A stretch of 64,000 nucleotides of DNA from Halichondria panicea (Eukaryota; Porifera; Demospongiae; Suberitida; Halichondriidae): NCBI RefSeq assembly GCF_963675165.1, contig NC_087390.1, positions 6,230,319-6,294,318 of the forward strand, given 5' to 3'. Positions 1-10,493 of this stretch are shown one piece after another; position 1 is the stretch's first letter; each line of letters opens with the position of its first letter. Position numbers and translations under genes: made by a program. The notes under the pieces are model-generated. The model saw only the letters and a program-made list of their open reading frames with translations. It did no database searches and was not told the DNA's origin.

Positions 1-965
1 CGTTGTTGATGAGCTCCATGATAACCACCGTCTTGCCCACACCAGCACCACCAAATAATCCTGTGTGTGTGTGTGTGGTGTGGGCGTGTGTGTGTGTGTG
101 GGGGGGGTAGGCACATAGCCACAAGCAATTTATATGTACATAGCAATATCTTAGACACTGTGTGGATCAGTTGATAAAAAACGATAATCATAGTCTGGCT
201 CAGTTGAAACACGGATATAGTTACATCATCTCCACACATCAAATACCGTATAGCGGGTAATTTTCGTGGGGTAAAAAATTCGTTCAACTCGAGAAACGGT
301 GGTTTGTCTTGTTGCCTGCTTGCATTCCTACGTTCCGGTAAGCCACGCCTACGTTAAAATTTCGTGGAGGTCAGCTTGCCCACGAAAATAACGAATATTT
401 TACCCCACGAAAATTACCCGCTATACGGTACAACAAAAAGGATGTTAAATTACTGGCCATATTATATAAATTCTTACAACCAACCACCATGCAGTTACAG
501 TTACAAGCATGTTATACCATATAGCGGGTATATTTCGAGGGTATAAACTTTCATGGATTGACCGTCAAAAAGATTTTCAGGGATTTAATTTTCGCGGAGT
601 AGCAGCCTCTCTGCATGCATGCGATATTAAATTCGTGGGTATAAATGTTTGCGGTACATGCTTGATCAACAAAAACCGCGAACATTTATACCCTCAAAAT
701 ATACCCGCTATACGGTACATTACAGATTTGTGAGCAAAAGGTGCAGCTAGCTAGACAGTAAATAAACCTTCTTGGGCCTAAGCTAGCACGTGCAATTTTT
801 CAGTAATATAAATCCTCAAACATACCAATTTTGCCTCCCCTAGCGTAGGGTGCAAGGAGGTCCACTACTTTGATGCCAGTGACTAGAATCTCTTGCTCTG
901 TGCTCATCTCAATGAATTCTGGAGCTTCTGCGTGGATAGCAGCTTGCCTGTGTGTGTGTGGGTGT

Positions 966-1002
<37 letters not shown>

Positions 1003-2172
1003 TGTGTGTGTGTGTACAGAAGAACACAGTATCAGAAACAATGGATTTGTATATAAAGCAACTACTGATTAACTGACACCACAATACTTGTTAAGGCTGA
1101 TAGGCTTTAAATAGGATTGGGACCACTTTTGTAGACTGTACACAAATGAAAGACCACTTCACACACACACCACTTCACATTCTATTCATGTAATAATGAA
1201 CAGAGTATTCAATCAAGGCTCACAATCACACGTACATGAAGCCCTACAATACAACACAATACCACTCACGTCTCTGTTTTGATTGGTCCTCTCTCGTCAA
1301 TGGGCTCTCCAATCACGTTCATAATTCGACCGAGTGTTTCGGGGCCAACGGGTACTTTAATGGGTGACCCAGTGTCCACACACACCTGACCACGCACTAA
1401 CCCCTCTGTACCGTCCATAGCAATCGTACGCACGGTGTTCTCTCCTGTATATAAATGGGATGGTAAAAAATGTTTGGCTAACACGACAAAAATTGTAAGG
1501 ACTGTATTCTCTTCTTGTAAATAAAGGGTAGGTTGCCTTCCTAAAATGTATGGTTTTTTGCGTGAAATACAACATTCTGTTCTAAATAAAGCCCCCCACT
1601 CACCCAGATGTTGAGCGACCTCAAGCACTAGTTTAGGTTCTCTGTTTTCCACTTCAAGTGAGTTCAGAATAGGAGGCAGCTCATCTTCAAACTGTACGTC
1701 CACCACGGCTCCGATAACGGCGACAATCTTCCCATTGGTCACTGTCACTGTCTTAACAGCTGGAGCACCATTTGAGTACGGTCTTCTGTGACCTGTGTGT
1801 GTGGTGTGGGCGTGTGTGTGGGTGACTATAAAAATTATGTACAGTGTACGAATCTGAATTTTTAAAAGTATGTGCCGAGGGTATTTAAACATATGTATGC
1901 ACTAAAGCATGATTGTAAAAGGTGTTTGTATTTTGTATAGTGGTTGCAAAGGAATCAAAAACCTACTGGCAACTATTTATAGCCCAGGGGTACTATTCTC
2001 AGTGAAAACAAAATGGCGTCCGAGACAACATTGCTAAATACATCATTGAAGGCTAAGACTCACTCCATGAAGATAGCAGAGGTAGTGAAGCTCTTTGTGT
2101 GTGTCTAAAAGATCCAGCTAGCGGACCAGCTCTCAAGCCGTTCGAAACAAAGCGTCTGAAAACGGCAGACAT
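1..2172 (-). CDS. ATP5F1B: Mitochondrial ATP synthase F1 beta subunit, 5' part (truncated by window edge)
   Basis: Catalytic beta subunit of mitochondrial F1Fo ATP synthase. Exons on the minus strand, 5' to 3': 2172-2064, 1792-1604, 1444-1270, 947-826 and 60 to the window edge; phases 1,1,2,1 match at every junction. Exon 1 starts [17 protein letters not shown], an Arg-rich, acid-free presequence typical of matrix targeting. Exon 2 carries the beta-barrel domain ([13 protein letters not shown]). Then come [33 protein letters not shown] and [22 protein letters not shown], all signature beta-subunit blocks. The last visible exon holds the Walker A P-loop GGAGVGKT. The rest of the nucleotide-binding domain, including the DELSEED region, lies left of the window. 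The gene is head-to-head with DBF4, 319 bp apart. Identity is essentially certain from family knowledge; exon 1 is a phase-based inference. Confidence 0.97.
244..430. mobile_element. MITE-like element 'TACCGTATAGCGGGTAATTT'
   Basis: Ends TACCGTATAGCGGGTAATTT and AAATTACCCGCTATACGGTA, then TCGTGGGGTAAAA / TTTTACCCCACGA. 187 bp, in an ATP synthase beta intron. TA at both ends fits a TA target duplication. Confidence 0.85.
514..717. mobile_element. MITE-like element 'TACCATATAGCGGGTATATT'
   Basis: Ends TACCATATAGCGGGTATATT and AATATACCCGCTATACGGTA, inner TCGAGGGTATAAA / TTTATACCCTCAA. Second sub-family, 83 bp from the first copy. Same intron. Confidence 0.85.
949..1016 (+). repeat. (GT)n microsatellite at an ATP synthase beta acceptor
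   Basis: GT repeats on the plus strand, (CA)n on the gene's sense strand, ending ACACAG at the exon starting at 947. The same arrangement is at 61-108 and 1793-1822. Confidence 0.95.
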
Positions 2173-2214
2173 CTTGACCTCCCCACTGTACAGAGCGTGT
2201 GATCGGGCATATAC

Positions 2215-2226
2215 TGCGCATGCGCG
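2215..2226. promoter_or_regulatory. NRF1-type palindrome between ATP5F1B and DBF4
   Basis: TGCGCATGCGCG matches the NRF1 consensus (YGCGCATGCGCR) and is palindromic. It sits 43 bp upstream of the ATP synthase beta start codon and 266 bp upstream of the DBF4 start codon, in the 319-bp interval between the two divergent genes. NRF1 controls nuclear genes for respiratory-chain proteins in animals, so the position fits. Function is inferred. Confidence 0.6.
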
Positions 2227-2491
2227 ATACCTTGAAAAGGGGCGTGTCTAATGCAATTGCAAGAGACGCGGTCGAGAGTTGAAAATTGACAGCTAATGAT
2301 AGGTACAGTTCACAGTTCAGCTAGCTCGGAGCTCCTATAGAAAGTCTTGCCCTGCGGCGTACAGAGGTTAGTAGAGAGCTACCTGCTACCAAGCTGAGGA
2401 GACCGACAATAACTTGAAGACTGAATTCTGCCATTCATCCCATCTTCACTCAACTGTGACATAATTATACTTGGCAACAATAACAAGTAGT

Positions 2492-5400
2492 ATGGCTCAG
2501 AACAAGACGACCACAAGCAAACCAACAGGTACATTACATAACATGTCCTTACATACACATACATCAGTTTATAAGATATCGAATCACTATGGTCTATGGT
2601 CAATATTGTCATATACTGTAATTATTATTTCTCAGTTTCTGGTGGTAGTAAGAGAAAGCTGGATTTTGATGATGGCAGTCGTACTCTCAAGAATAAGACC
2701 TTCTTCCTCGATCTAAAGGGATACAGAAACCAGGACCAACTTGAGAGAGAACTGACACGCCGAGGAGGACTGGTGCGTGTGTGTGTGTGGTGTGTGAGTG
2801 GGTGGGTGGGTGGGTGAGTAGGAGGACTGGTGCGCGTGGGGGTTTGTGGGTGTGAGTGGGTGGGTGGGTAAGAGGACTGGTGGGTGGGTAAGAGGACTGG
2901 TGCGTGTGTGTGTGGGGGTGTGTGGGAGTGGGTGGGTGGGTAGGAGGACTGGTGCGTGTGTGTGTGTGTGTGTGTGTGTAGCTCTGTGAGGCTGAAGTAC
3001 TTATTTTCACTTTTGTTTTATTTTGCTACAGGTTGAGAAGTTCTTCGATGTTGGTGTCAAGTATTTGGTTACGAACCGTTCCCATGACGACTCGTCAACC
3101 CCCTCCCCCCGCCCCATCTCAACAGGGAAATCCCCCCTGGAGAGTGTGTCCCCTGTGGAGCCTGGGAAGAAGCCAGCCTATCTCACTAGAGCTGCAATGA
3201 TGGTTGCTGCTTCAGTGAGTGTGTGTGTGTGGTGTGGGCGTGTGTTTGTGTGTGATTGATGTCTTCACAGTTTTCTAGATCTTAATTGTCCACTCTATTT
3301 ATACCATTTTCACTTTTAATTCATCTTCCCATCACATGAACAGAAGAAAATATCAGGTAGCAAGAAAAATGTGGATTTGATTGCCATGGCAAAGTCCTGG
3401 GGCTGTAAAGTGATCTCATTGGACGCTCTATTGGCAGAGCTCAAACGATTGAAACCATTACCAAAAAAGGGTGGAAAAATAAAAGCAAGCTGTGGAGTTG
3501 GTGGGTTTATTATTATAAGTTGGCTTGGAATAACTTTGATCACTTTCTGTACTATACAGTGTCTGTCTGGCCACTCTTTTGATTACAGTCATTGTTGGTC
3601 TGCCCAAGTGCCACCATTATAATTATATAGACAAGTTTTACTGCATATTATTATAATATTAAAGGCTACGTACCATACACCAGGTAACTTTCAGGCAATT
3701 CGTTGTAAGCAATGAATTGCCTGAAGTTGCCTGGTTTATGGTGGCCTTATGACTACAAAAGTTCAGTAATGTTGTTTTCTCTGTCTTCTCCAGTTCATCA
3801 CCTCAGAGCGCCCTATCTGAAGGTGGAGGACCAGTCTCGAGGGTACAAGCCTCTAGTCCACGAACCCAAGGTCTGGCCACGCCCACAACACAACACGTCA
3901 CCAAACAGCTGTCCATTCGATGCCCCCAAAACCAAGCGTGAGTATTTCTATGACCACTGCCACTGTTGCAGTTTTTTTAATTATCTATACGACGCTATTA
4001 ACATTGCCAAAAATAATCGTGCGTACCCAGTAGTGTCTGTAAATATATTTTTAATTCTTAAAAAATTATAAAATAATAATTATTGATATTGCTACCAAAA
4101 CGTGTTGTCGTCTTTATTATCTCTCTCTCTCTCTTTGTTACCTCCAGCCCCATATTGTTCTGGTTCTCCTCGGAGTTCCCCTGATAGACCACGCTCCTTT
4201 CATCCCATGATCACTCGCTCAAAGAAACCTGGCTACTGTGAATGCTGCTCCCAGAGATATGAAGATCTTCCCATGGTAAGTCTGGCTGGCTATAAGTGGC
4301 TGTATTATAGAGGGTGGTCTTGCTAACACAGGTCCAAACACATGCTATGGAGAGACTTTGGGGCCCATTAACCTGGCTGTATTATAGAGGGTGGCCTGCT
4401 AACACAGGTCCAAACACATGCTATGGAGAGACTTTGGGGCCCATTAACCTGGCTGTATTATAGAGGGTGGTCTTGCTAACACAGGTCCAAACACATGCTA
4501 TGGAGACTTTGGGGCCCATTAACCTGGCTGTATTATAGAGGGTAGCCTGGTCCAAACACATGCTATGGAGACTTTGGGGCCCATTAACCTGGCTGTATTA
4601 TAGAGGGTAGCCTGGTCCAAACACATGCTATGGAGACTTTGGGGCCCATTAACCTGGCTGTATTATAGAGGGTGGCCTGGTCCAAACACATGCTATGGAG
4701 ACTTTGGGGCCCATTAACCTGGCTGTATTATAGAGGGTGGCCTGGTCCAAACACATGCTATGGAGACTTTGGGGCCCATTAACCTGGCTGTATTATAGAG
4801 GGTGGCCTGCTAACACAGGTCCAAACACATGCTATGGAGACTTTGGGGCCCATTAACCTGGCTGTATTATAGAGTGGTTAGATTTTTTTTTAAATCGCTT
4901 ATTTTATGTAAGGCTTTGTTTCACTGTTGCATGTTCCCATCACGCGTCACGTTTCACTGTGTGTAATACTTTATTAGAAGTCCCTTCATTGTAATTATAT
5001 ACTGTATTGTATAATTGTACACCTGATGACACGCCTCTTCCATTACAGCACTTGAGGAGTGGGAAGCATTCGGAATATGCCAATGACGATAGTAATTACG
5101 CTACTCTGGACAAGCTGATATCACGAGGGGAAAAATATGCCGACTTTGTACGCAAATTGAAGAGGAGGTAAGATGATATTTCTATATAAACTTGTAAGTT
5201 TCTTTTAAATAGATAGATACCCTTGATAGTAAAACTATAATTATATCGTATATCGTATATTGTGTTTATAATGCAAGGTTAATCTATTGTGAATGACACT
5301 GTACAAGCATTTGATTGCGTTTTCTATTGCTTTAGAAAATTTCATGCGCATGCTAACTTTTTGTGTTTCTTTCGATTGTGAATAATTTATACGGCAATTC

Positions 5401-6382
5401 GCAATCGAAAGAACAACATCGCATTTGAAGCCCACAATATACAATAGTTCATTCCCTTCAACACAATACTTAAAATGATTATTCTGTTAATACTTTCATT
5501 TTTCTCTACAGTCCTCTGAGAAGTTATCCTAAAAATCTCCAAAAAGACGATTCTGTCGTGCTTAAGACTCCGCCCAATAAAAGACAAAAATCACCACGGC
5601 AACCGGAGGTCTCGTCACCCCGCAAGAAAATCACTCTCGGAACTTTTGCTTCTCCGAAAACAGGCCAACTCCGAATCACGCCTGTCAAAACTGATAAAGA
5701 GCAGACTCCAGGTTTTGTGACTCCTAAAGAAACTAAAACAGAGGCTGTTGCTCAAGAGGCAGCCAGAACACTGGTGGCCTCAAATAAAAGGTGCTTATAT
5801 ACAGAGGGAGAAGCTAGCGAGAGGCCTTGCTGTGATACTAGAACATTGGTGGCCTCAAGAAGAAGGTGCCTGCATTCAGAGGAAAGGGGAGAGGCTAGCG
5901 AGAGACCTTGCTGTGAGACCAGGACACCGGTAGCCTCAAGAAAAAGATGCCTACATACAGAAAAAGGGAGAGAGGCTAGCAAGAGACCTTGCTATGATGA
6001 TATCAGAACCTCAAGAAAGAGGTGCTTGGATACAGACAAAGAGGGAGAGGCTAGCGAGATACCTTGCTGTGACAGTGACTGTGTGCCAGAGACTCCTGTC
6101 AAGCGTGTCAGAAAGTATGTTGCATGTCGTTAAATAGTGCATGTATAATATTGGGTTCTAGCCGAGGCCATTTTGTGTCCTTAAAATTACTCTAATAGGC
6201 TGTATATACATGATGGTGTTATAGACAGTATCTGTGCGCCCAATATTAACGTATTCCTATTTTCATATAGGTCATCACCCTGCGATCAACTGCTGACTAA
6301 CCTGAACACTATATTTGTGAGAAGGTGTGGCACGTCACCAACAAACAGGGAATCCCCCTCAAGAACAACCAAACATTTGTAA
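2492..6382 (+). CDS. DBF4: DBF4, regulatory subunit of the CDC7 kinase
   Basis: Activator of CDC7 (DDK), which phosphorylates MCM2-7 to fire replication origins; nuclear. Exons 2492-2528, 2636-2772, 3032-3214, 3344-3500, 3794-3937, 4148-4275, 5049-5167, 5512-6114, 6271-6382, with closing phases. A BRCT-like N region (KNKTFFLDLKGYRNQDQLE, VEKFFDVGVKYLVTNRS, AKSWGCKVISLDALLAEL) is followed by motif M (LRAPYLKVEDQSRGYKPLV) and the DBF zinc finger, GYCECCSQRYEDL then HLRSGKH, giving the CxxC and H-x5-H ligands. These three elements in this order define the family. The C-terminal exon holds four copies of a roughly 27-residue Cys-containing repeat. A 65-78-bp minisatellite fills intron 6. The start is the first ATG, in a short first exon typical of the family. 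The gene lies about 36 kb from RIF1, whose product opposes DDK. Confidence 0.93.
2776..2978 (+). repeat. GT-rich repeat copied from the DBF4 exon 2 donor
   Basis: AGGAGGACTGGTGCGTGTG, the last exon bases plus the donor, occurs again at about 2819 and 2941 and partly at 2871 and 2889, each followed by GT/GGGT tracts. The exon end with its donor has been tandemly copied into the intron. Confidence 0.85.
4280..4875 (+). repeat. 65-78-bp minisatellite in DBF4 intron 6
   Basis: About eight head-to-tail copies of a unit containing ACATGCTATGGAGA, TTTGGGGCCCATTAACC and TGGCTGTATTATAGAGGG. Short units are 65 bp; longer ones carry an extra CTAACACAGG block or a GA duplication. The same unit recurs at 47727-48095 in a RIF1 intron and once in reverse at 42453-42540. 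Confidence 0.92.
5762..6075 (+). repeat. Intragenic repeats coding four Cys-containing units in DBF4
   Basis: Four diverged tandem units of about 80 bp within the DBF4 coding exon, each encoding a version of RTLVASxRRCLHxE followed by GEASERPCCD. Length stays in frame across units. The shared core is RRC or KRC, then EAS and a CC or CY pair. Confidence 0.8.
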
Positions 6383-6975
6383 CTGATGTTATGATTATTT
6401 ATGATTATCCGTTTTTTTATCTGATTTTTATTCATAATAACAACTTTATCTTATCTCACGTCTGATTGGTGAAAGCTGGTGTGTAAGTACGTACATGTAG
6501 ACTAATAAGATAAAAGGTTTGTACACGTACACACAGCTTATAATTATAGTGCATGTATAATTAAATTTTTATGTCTTTTTTAGTGGAATGTTATGCTTGA
6601 TTTGATAGAGACAAGTGTTCATCCAATCATAGTTGTGTACTGCACTGCAAGTATTGGGGGGCGTGGTTGTATGCAATCTTCAAAACAGATGTGTCTACAG
6701 CTAGCTAGCTAGACAGTACATGTATCTCCACTGCCTAGCGCCTCTGCAGCTGAACAATAACACCTCCGTACGCTACGCTGATGTGCAGTAGGTAAGCTCT
6801 AAGTGTCTTATCTGTGTTAATAAAATACTATAAAATGAGAGATCTACCACTAACTGATAATCAATCTATCTCCATAGCAATACTTATTTATACCCATTGT
6901 TTCTCTCACTGCAGACTGTGTACACTATTGTTGTGAGATTCTACTCGTCTACTATATTCCAACTTTAACCCCAAG
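6383..6975. other. Intergenic: DBF4 3' flank and promoter side of the glycosyltransferase
   Basis: AT-rich spacer between two genes on the same strand. I saw no open coding exon, RNA gene or repeat family here apart from short GCTAGCTAGCTAG-like tracts near 6700. Confidence 0.5.
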
Positions 6976-8620
6976 ATGACTCTATTATCGAGACGAACAC
7001 TGCTCAACGTAATGGCGGGGATGCTATTGGGGTTAATCATATCTCCCATAATGTGGCTACAGCTGTACTCCCCACCACCTCTCATACAATCTAGCATTAA
7101 CCCTCTGTGTCCTGAATTACCACGAATCCAAATTCGAAATCAAGCAGCTCCTATTCAAAATTCAACTTTGAATGTTCGAAATTTCACAGAATTATCTCGT
7201 GTTGAATTAGATCGAACCATAAATGCTCCAAGTGATACGCAAACCAGACCAAGGCATTTATCTCAAGAATTGGCGCCAAGGAAATTATTACTTGCTGGAG
7301 TTGTTACCGCTCGCAAATATTTAGATACTAGAGCACTTGGAATTTGGAAAACATGGGGAAAAGAATTGAGCGATTTATACTTCTTTTCTTCGCAACCTGA
7401 ACAAAAAGGTCTCGAATTTTTACCAATAATTACTCTGCCAGGAATCAACGATACCAAATATCCACCGCAACGAAAAGTATACCGTATGTTGAAGTACATG
7501 CATGATCACTTTATTGATGATTTCGATTTTTTTTTGCGTTCTGACGACGACGTATACATTAAAACCGACCGATTATTAGAACTACTACAAAACACAAATC
7601 CTGCTCAAGATATTTATATGGGGTGTCCGGGTTTTGGTCGCCCTGACGATCGGAAGAGGATTAAACTGAAGGACAATGAACACTACTGTATGGGGGGACC
7701 TGGTGTCATCTTCAGCCGTAGTGCTCTGAGGAAATTAGCTCCTCATTTGGAAAACTGCCTGGAGGTAAGTGAGAGGATGCATATACATGTACATGTAGTG
7801 ATGAGGCCCCAGAAGTTGAGTACTCCTCAATCAATTCAACATAAATATCAACTGAATAGCTCTCTAAGGATATGATATAAGATATCTCTATTGTATATCC
7901 CCCCCCCCCCCTCCCTGGCCTCATTCCTGATATAACCCTCACTGGAAATGTAAGCCATAATTAAAGTCAACTACCTGTGTACACAGAAAGAAGCCACAAT
8001 TACTTTGCTAAAATAACTTATTATAGTATCATAGGAATGTGCCCACACCTGATCGGTGGTTGTGGTGGTTGGTACCTCTTAGGCCTAGTTTACCACATAA
8101 TAAGTGTTATAGTAACCATGCTGACAGACTGTAACCATGTACCACTTGTCCCTATAGACGGTTGTGGTCAGCTATAACGAGGATGTTGAAGTGGGACGCT
8201 GTGTGAGTGAGAAACTGCAGCTACAGTGCACATGGTCCTGGGAGGTGAGTCACTGTGTATACCCCCACCCCACCCACACCACACCACACACACGCCCACA
8301 CCACACACACATAGTCCTGGGAGGTGGGTCAGTGTGTATACCCCCACCCCCACCCACACGCCCACACCACACACACATGGTCCTGGGAGGTGAGTCACTG
8401 TGTATACCCCACACCACCCACACCACACCCCACACACGCCCACACACACAATCCTGAGAGATGGGGTCAATAATTATGTCAAGCATACCATTGTGAGCTT
8501 TGAGCACTTCTTAACAATGTCTGATTCCTTGTGTGCTTAGATCAGTAATAATTATTGTTTGTGTAGCTTTTGTTGTGCATGTATTAGATATTGAAATGCC
8601 ATCTATATACTATTCACCCC

Positions 8621-8671
<51 letters not shown>

Positions 8672-10205
8672 CACTCCCCCCCCACACACACACACACCTC
8701 TCTCCCCCACACACACACACTCACACCCCCCCACACACACACACACACACACCTCTCTCCCCCCACACACACACACACTCACCCCCCCCCCCCCCCACAC
8801 ACACACACAGGCATCAGCTCTCTTCTGGGCAGACTACAAGAAGATACTAGTAACTCCAGAGATGTACACCAACCCTAGTGTACGCAAGGCCATCACTCTG
8901 CATCCTCTCAAGGACCCTAACCTCATGTTCAGAATGCATCAATACGCTCTACAACTACGCTTGGAGAGAGTCATGAAAATAGCTGCCGGTGTGCAGGAGA
9001 AAATCGATGAAGTCACAAAAATAGTACCCCAAGAAATGACTCACTATCAAGCAAAGAAGTGGCTCTGGTACGACATGGCGAATAACCCGACCTCAAGATA
9101 CGAAATGGCGATTTGGGAGTATTTTAATTCAAGTCGGCAGTTTTTAGCGTATGAGCACATGCCAGTCGTTGGATTACCGAGTTCTCTAAAAACAGGCGTC
9201 AATTTAGCATTAGAAGTGCTTCTGGATATCATGAACGAGCGCGAGGGGTCATCACATCCGTTCATCCCCCCCTACCATTTGTACGATGGTTTTACATCAC
9301 TCGACTATTCTTCAGGAGTACAATACTCTCTCCACATGTCCGTAAATAGAAAAGGGATAACAGCTCCTCAAGACTACGTAGCCGAAATATTTCTTCCTTT
9401 TCACGGAGCTGGAATGGCTGTCTACGAAAAATCTGAAAAGCGATTTGCATCGATGGTGCATATCATTGTAAGCATAGGGAAAACTACGGATATGACAGAG
9501 TTCCTTCGTATGTACGAGACAGTTTGTATAAAGCAACAATTACCCACTCATCTTCACGTGGTACAGTTTGGTACCAACAGCCAAGCCAACGAGCTCATCT
9601 TGAATTTAAAGTCTCGTCATCCCAAAATTGGAATTACAACTAAACACACTACGAGTAAGTTTTCACACTTTACCGGCTATCAGCATGTATCTGAGCATCT
9701 CCATGACAACGATCTGATGCTGTTTTTCGACTATAATTTCGTATTTACGTCGGATTTTATCGATCATTGTCGGATGAATACTATACAACACAAGCAAACG
9801 TACTTTCCAACTTTATTTTCCTTTTACAAGCCGGAACTTGTACTGAAAAACCAGCAGCGGCCACCGCAAACGCTCATTTCCGCTGACAGTGGGTTTTTCC
9901 TTCGATATAACTACCAAGTCGTATCCATATATAAATCTGATTACGTAAGGATATCTCAAACATCCGTTTCCACGAAGGAACACTCAAACGAAGACATGAA
10001 GTTTTTGGATAAAGTGCTGGCGAGTGATGTGTATGTGATGAGAGCATTAGAACCTTACTTGAGGCGGACGTATAGATCACGTACATGCCAGGGACTGACT
10101 GGAAACACACGACTAGCTTGTTTGAATTCTCGGGCAGATACGGTTGGGAGCAAGAAGATATTAGGGTCAGTGCTCGTGAGTCACGACTTATTAGACTCCA
10201 TTTAA
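6976..10205 (+). CDS. Chondroitin synthase / polymerizing-factor-like double glycosyltransferase
   Basis: Golgi type II membrane enzyme of the CHSY/CHPF family, which builds the GlcA-GalNAc backbone of chondroitin. Three exons, 6976-7764, 8158-8244 and 8811-10205, all phase 0, give 756 residues, close to the usual 750-800. Residues 10-31 form the signal anchor (NVMAGMLLGLIISPIMWLQL). The GT31 domain has FFLRSDDDVYIKTDRL, with DDD at about 189-191, then HYCMGGPGVIFSRSALR and VVSYNEDVEVGRCV, matching CHSY1 blocks. The second (CHGN) domain has LMLFFDYNFVFTSDF and ends with a CHPF-like tail (ALEPYLRRTYRSRTC). The metal-binding DxD of this second domain is D-Y-N (about 598-600), so its GalNAc-transferase activity may be altered or lost, as in the non-catalytic partner CHPF. 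CHSY versus CHPF orthology is not decidable by eye. Confidence 0.88.
8278..8450 (+). repeat. CA/CCCA-rich satellite with three copies of an exon end
   Basis: After the exon 2 donor, the sequence TGGTCCTGGGAGGTGAGTCACTGTGTATACCCC is repeated, diverged, three times (about 8232, 8313, 8378), separated by CA/CCACAC runs. The repeated unit includes the end of the coding exon and its GT donor, so each copy carries a donor-like site. Confidence 0.7.
8624..8810 (+). repeat. (CA)n / poly-C microsatellite ending at a splice acceptor
   Basis: Nearly uninterrupted CA dinucleotides with C-runs, ending in ACACAG directly at exon 3 (8811) of the glycosyltransferase. Confidence 0.95.
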
Positions 10206-10493
10206 TTTTTTATCAGCAATTATTTTATGCTTTTACCAATTATTATACGTGGTCAAATATTATTTTGTTGCCCACTTTATTATTTTATCTTCTGTACTAT
10301 AAAGCATTAAAACTGATGAACAATTAATTATTTTGTGGGTGATGAAACAACTTCGAAAATAACCGCGGTTAATGCATGCGTTCATAGCTCGAGTGGCACC
10401 AACCATCTCTAATTATATGAGGTTGCAATAGAGAAAAGTCGGGTTCGAGATAGTGCGGCGACTAACAGAGGGTTATCTGCCACCTGGGAAGAG

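Noticed and set aside
2013-2082. Plus-strand ATG ([12 protein letters not shown]...) followed by GT
   Set aside because: It overlaps ATP synthase beta exon 1 and its donor on the other strand, and no downstream plus-strand exon joins it before the DBF4 first exon.
8533-8878. His/Thr/Pro open frames, and similar ones at 13010, 25000, 31531, 50088 and 23626
   Set aside because: Translations of (CA)n or (GT)n microsatellites (HTHTHT, VCVCVC); not coding.
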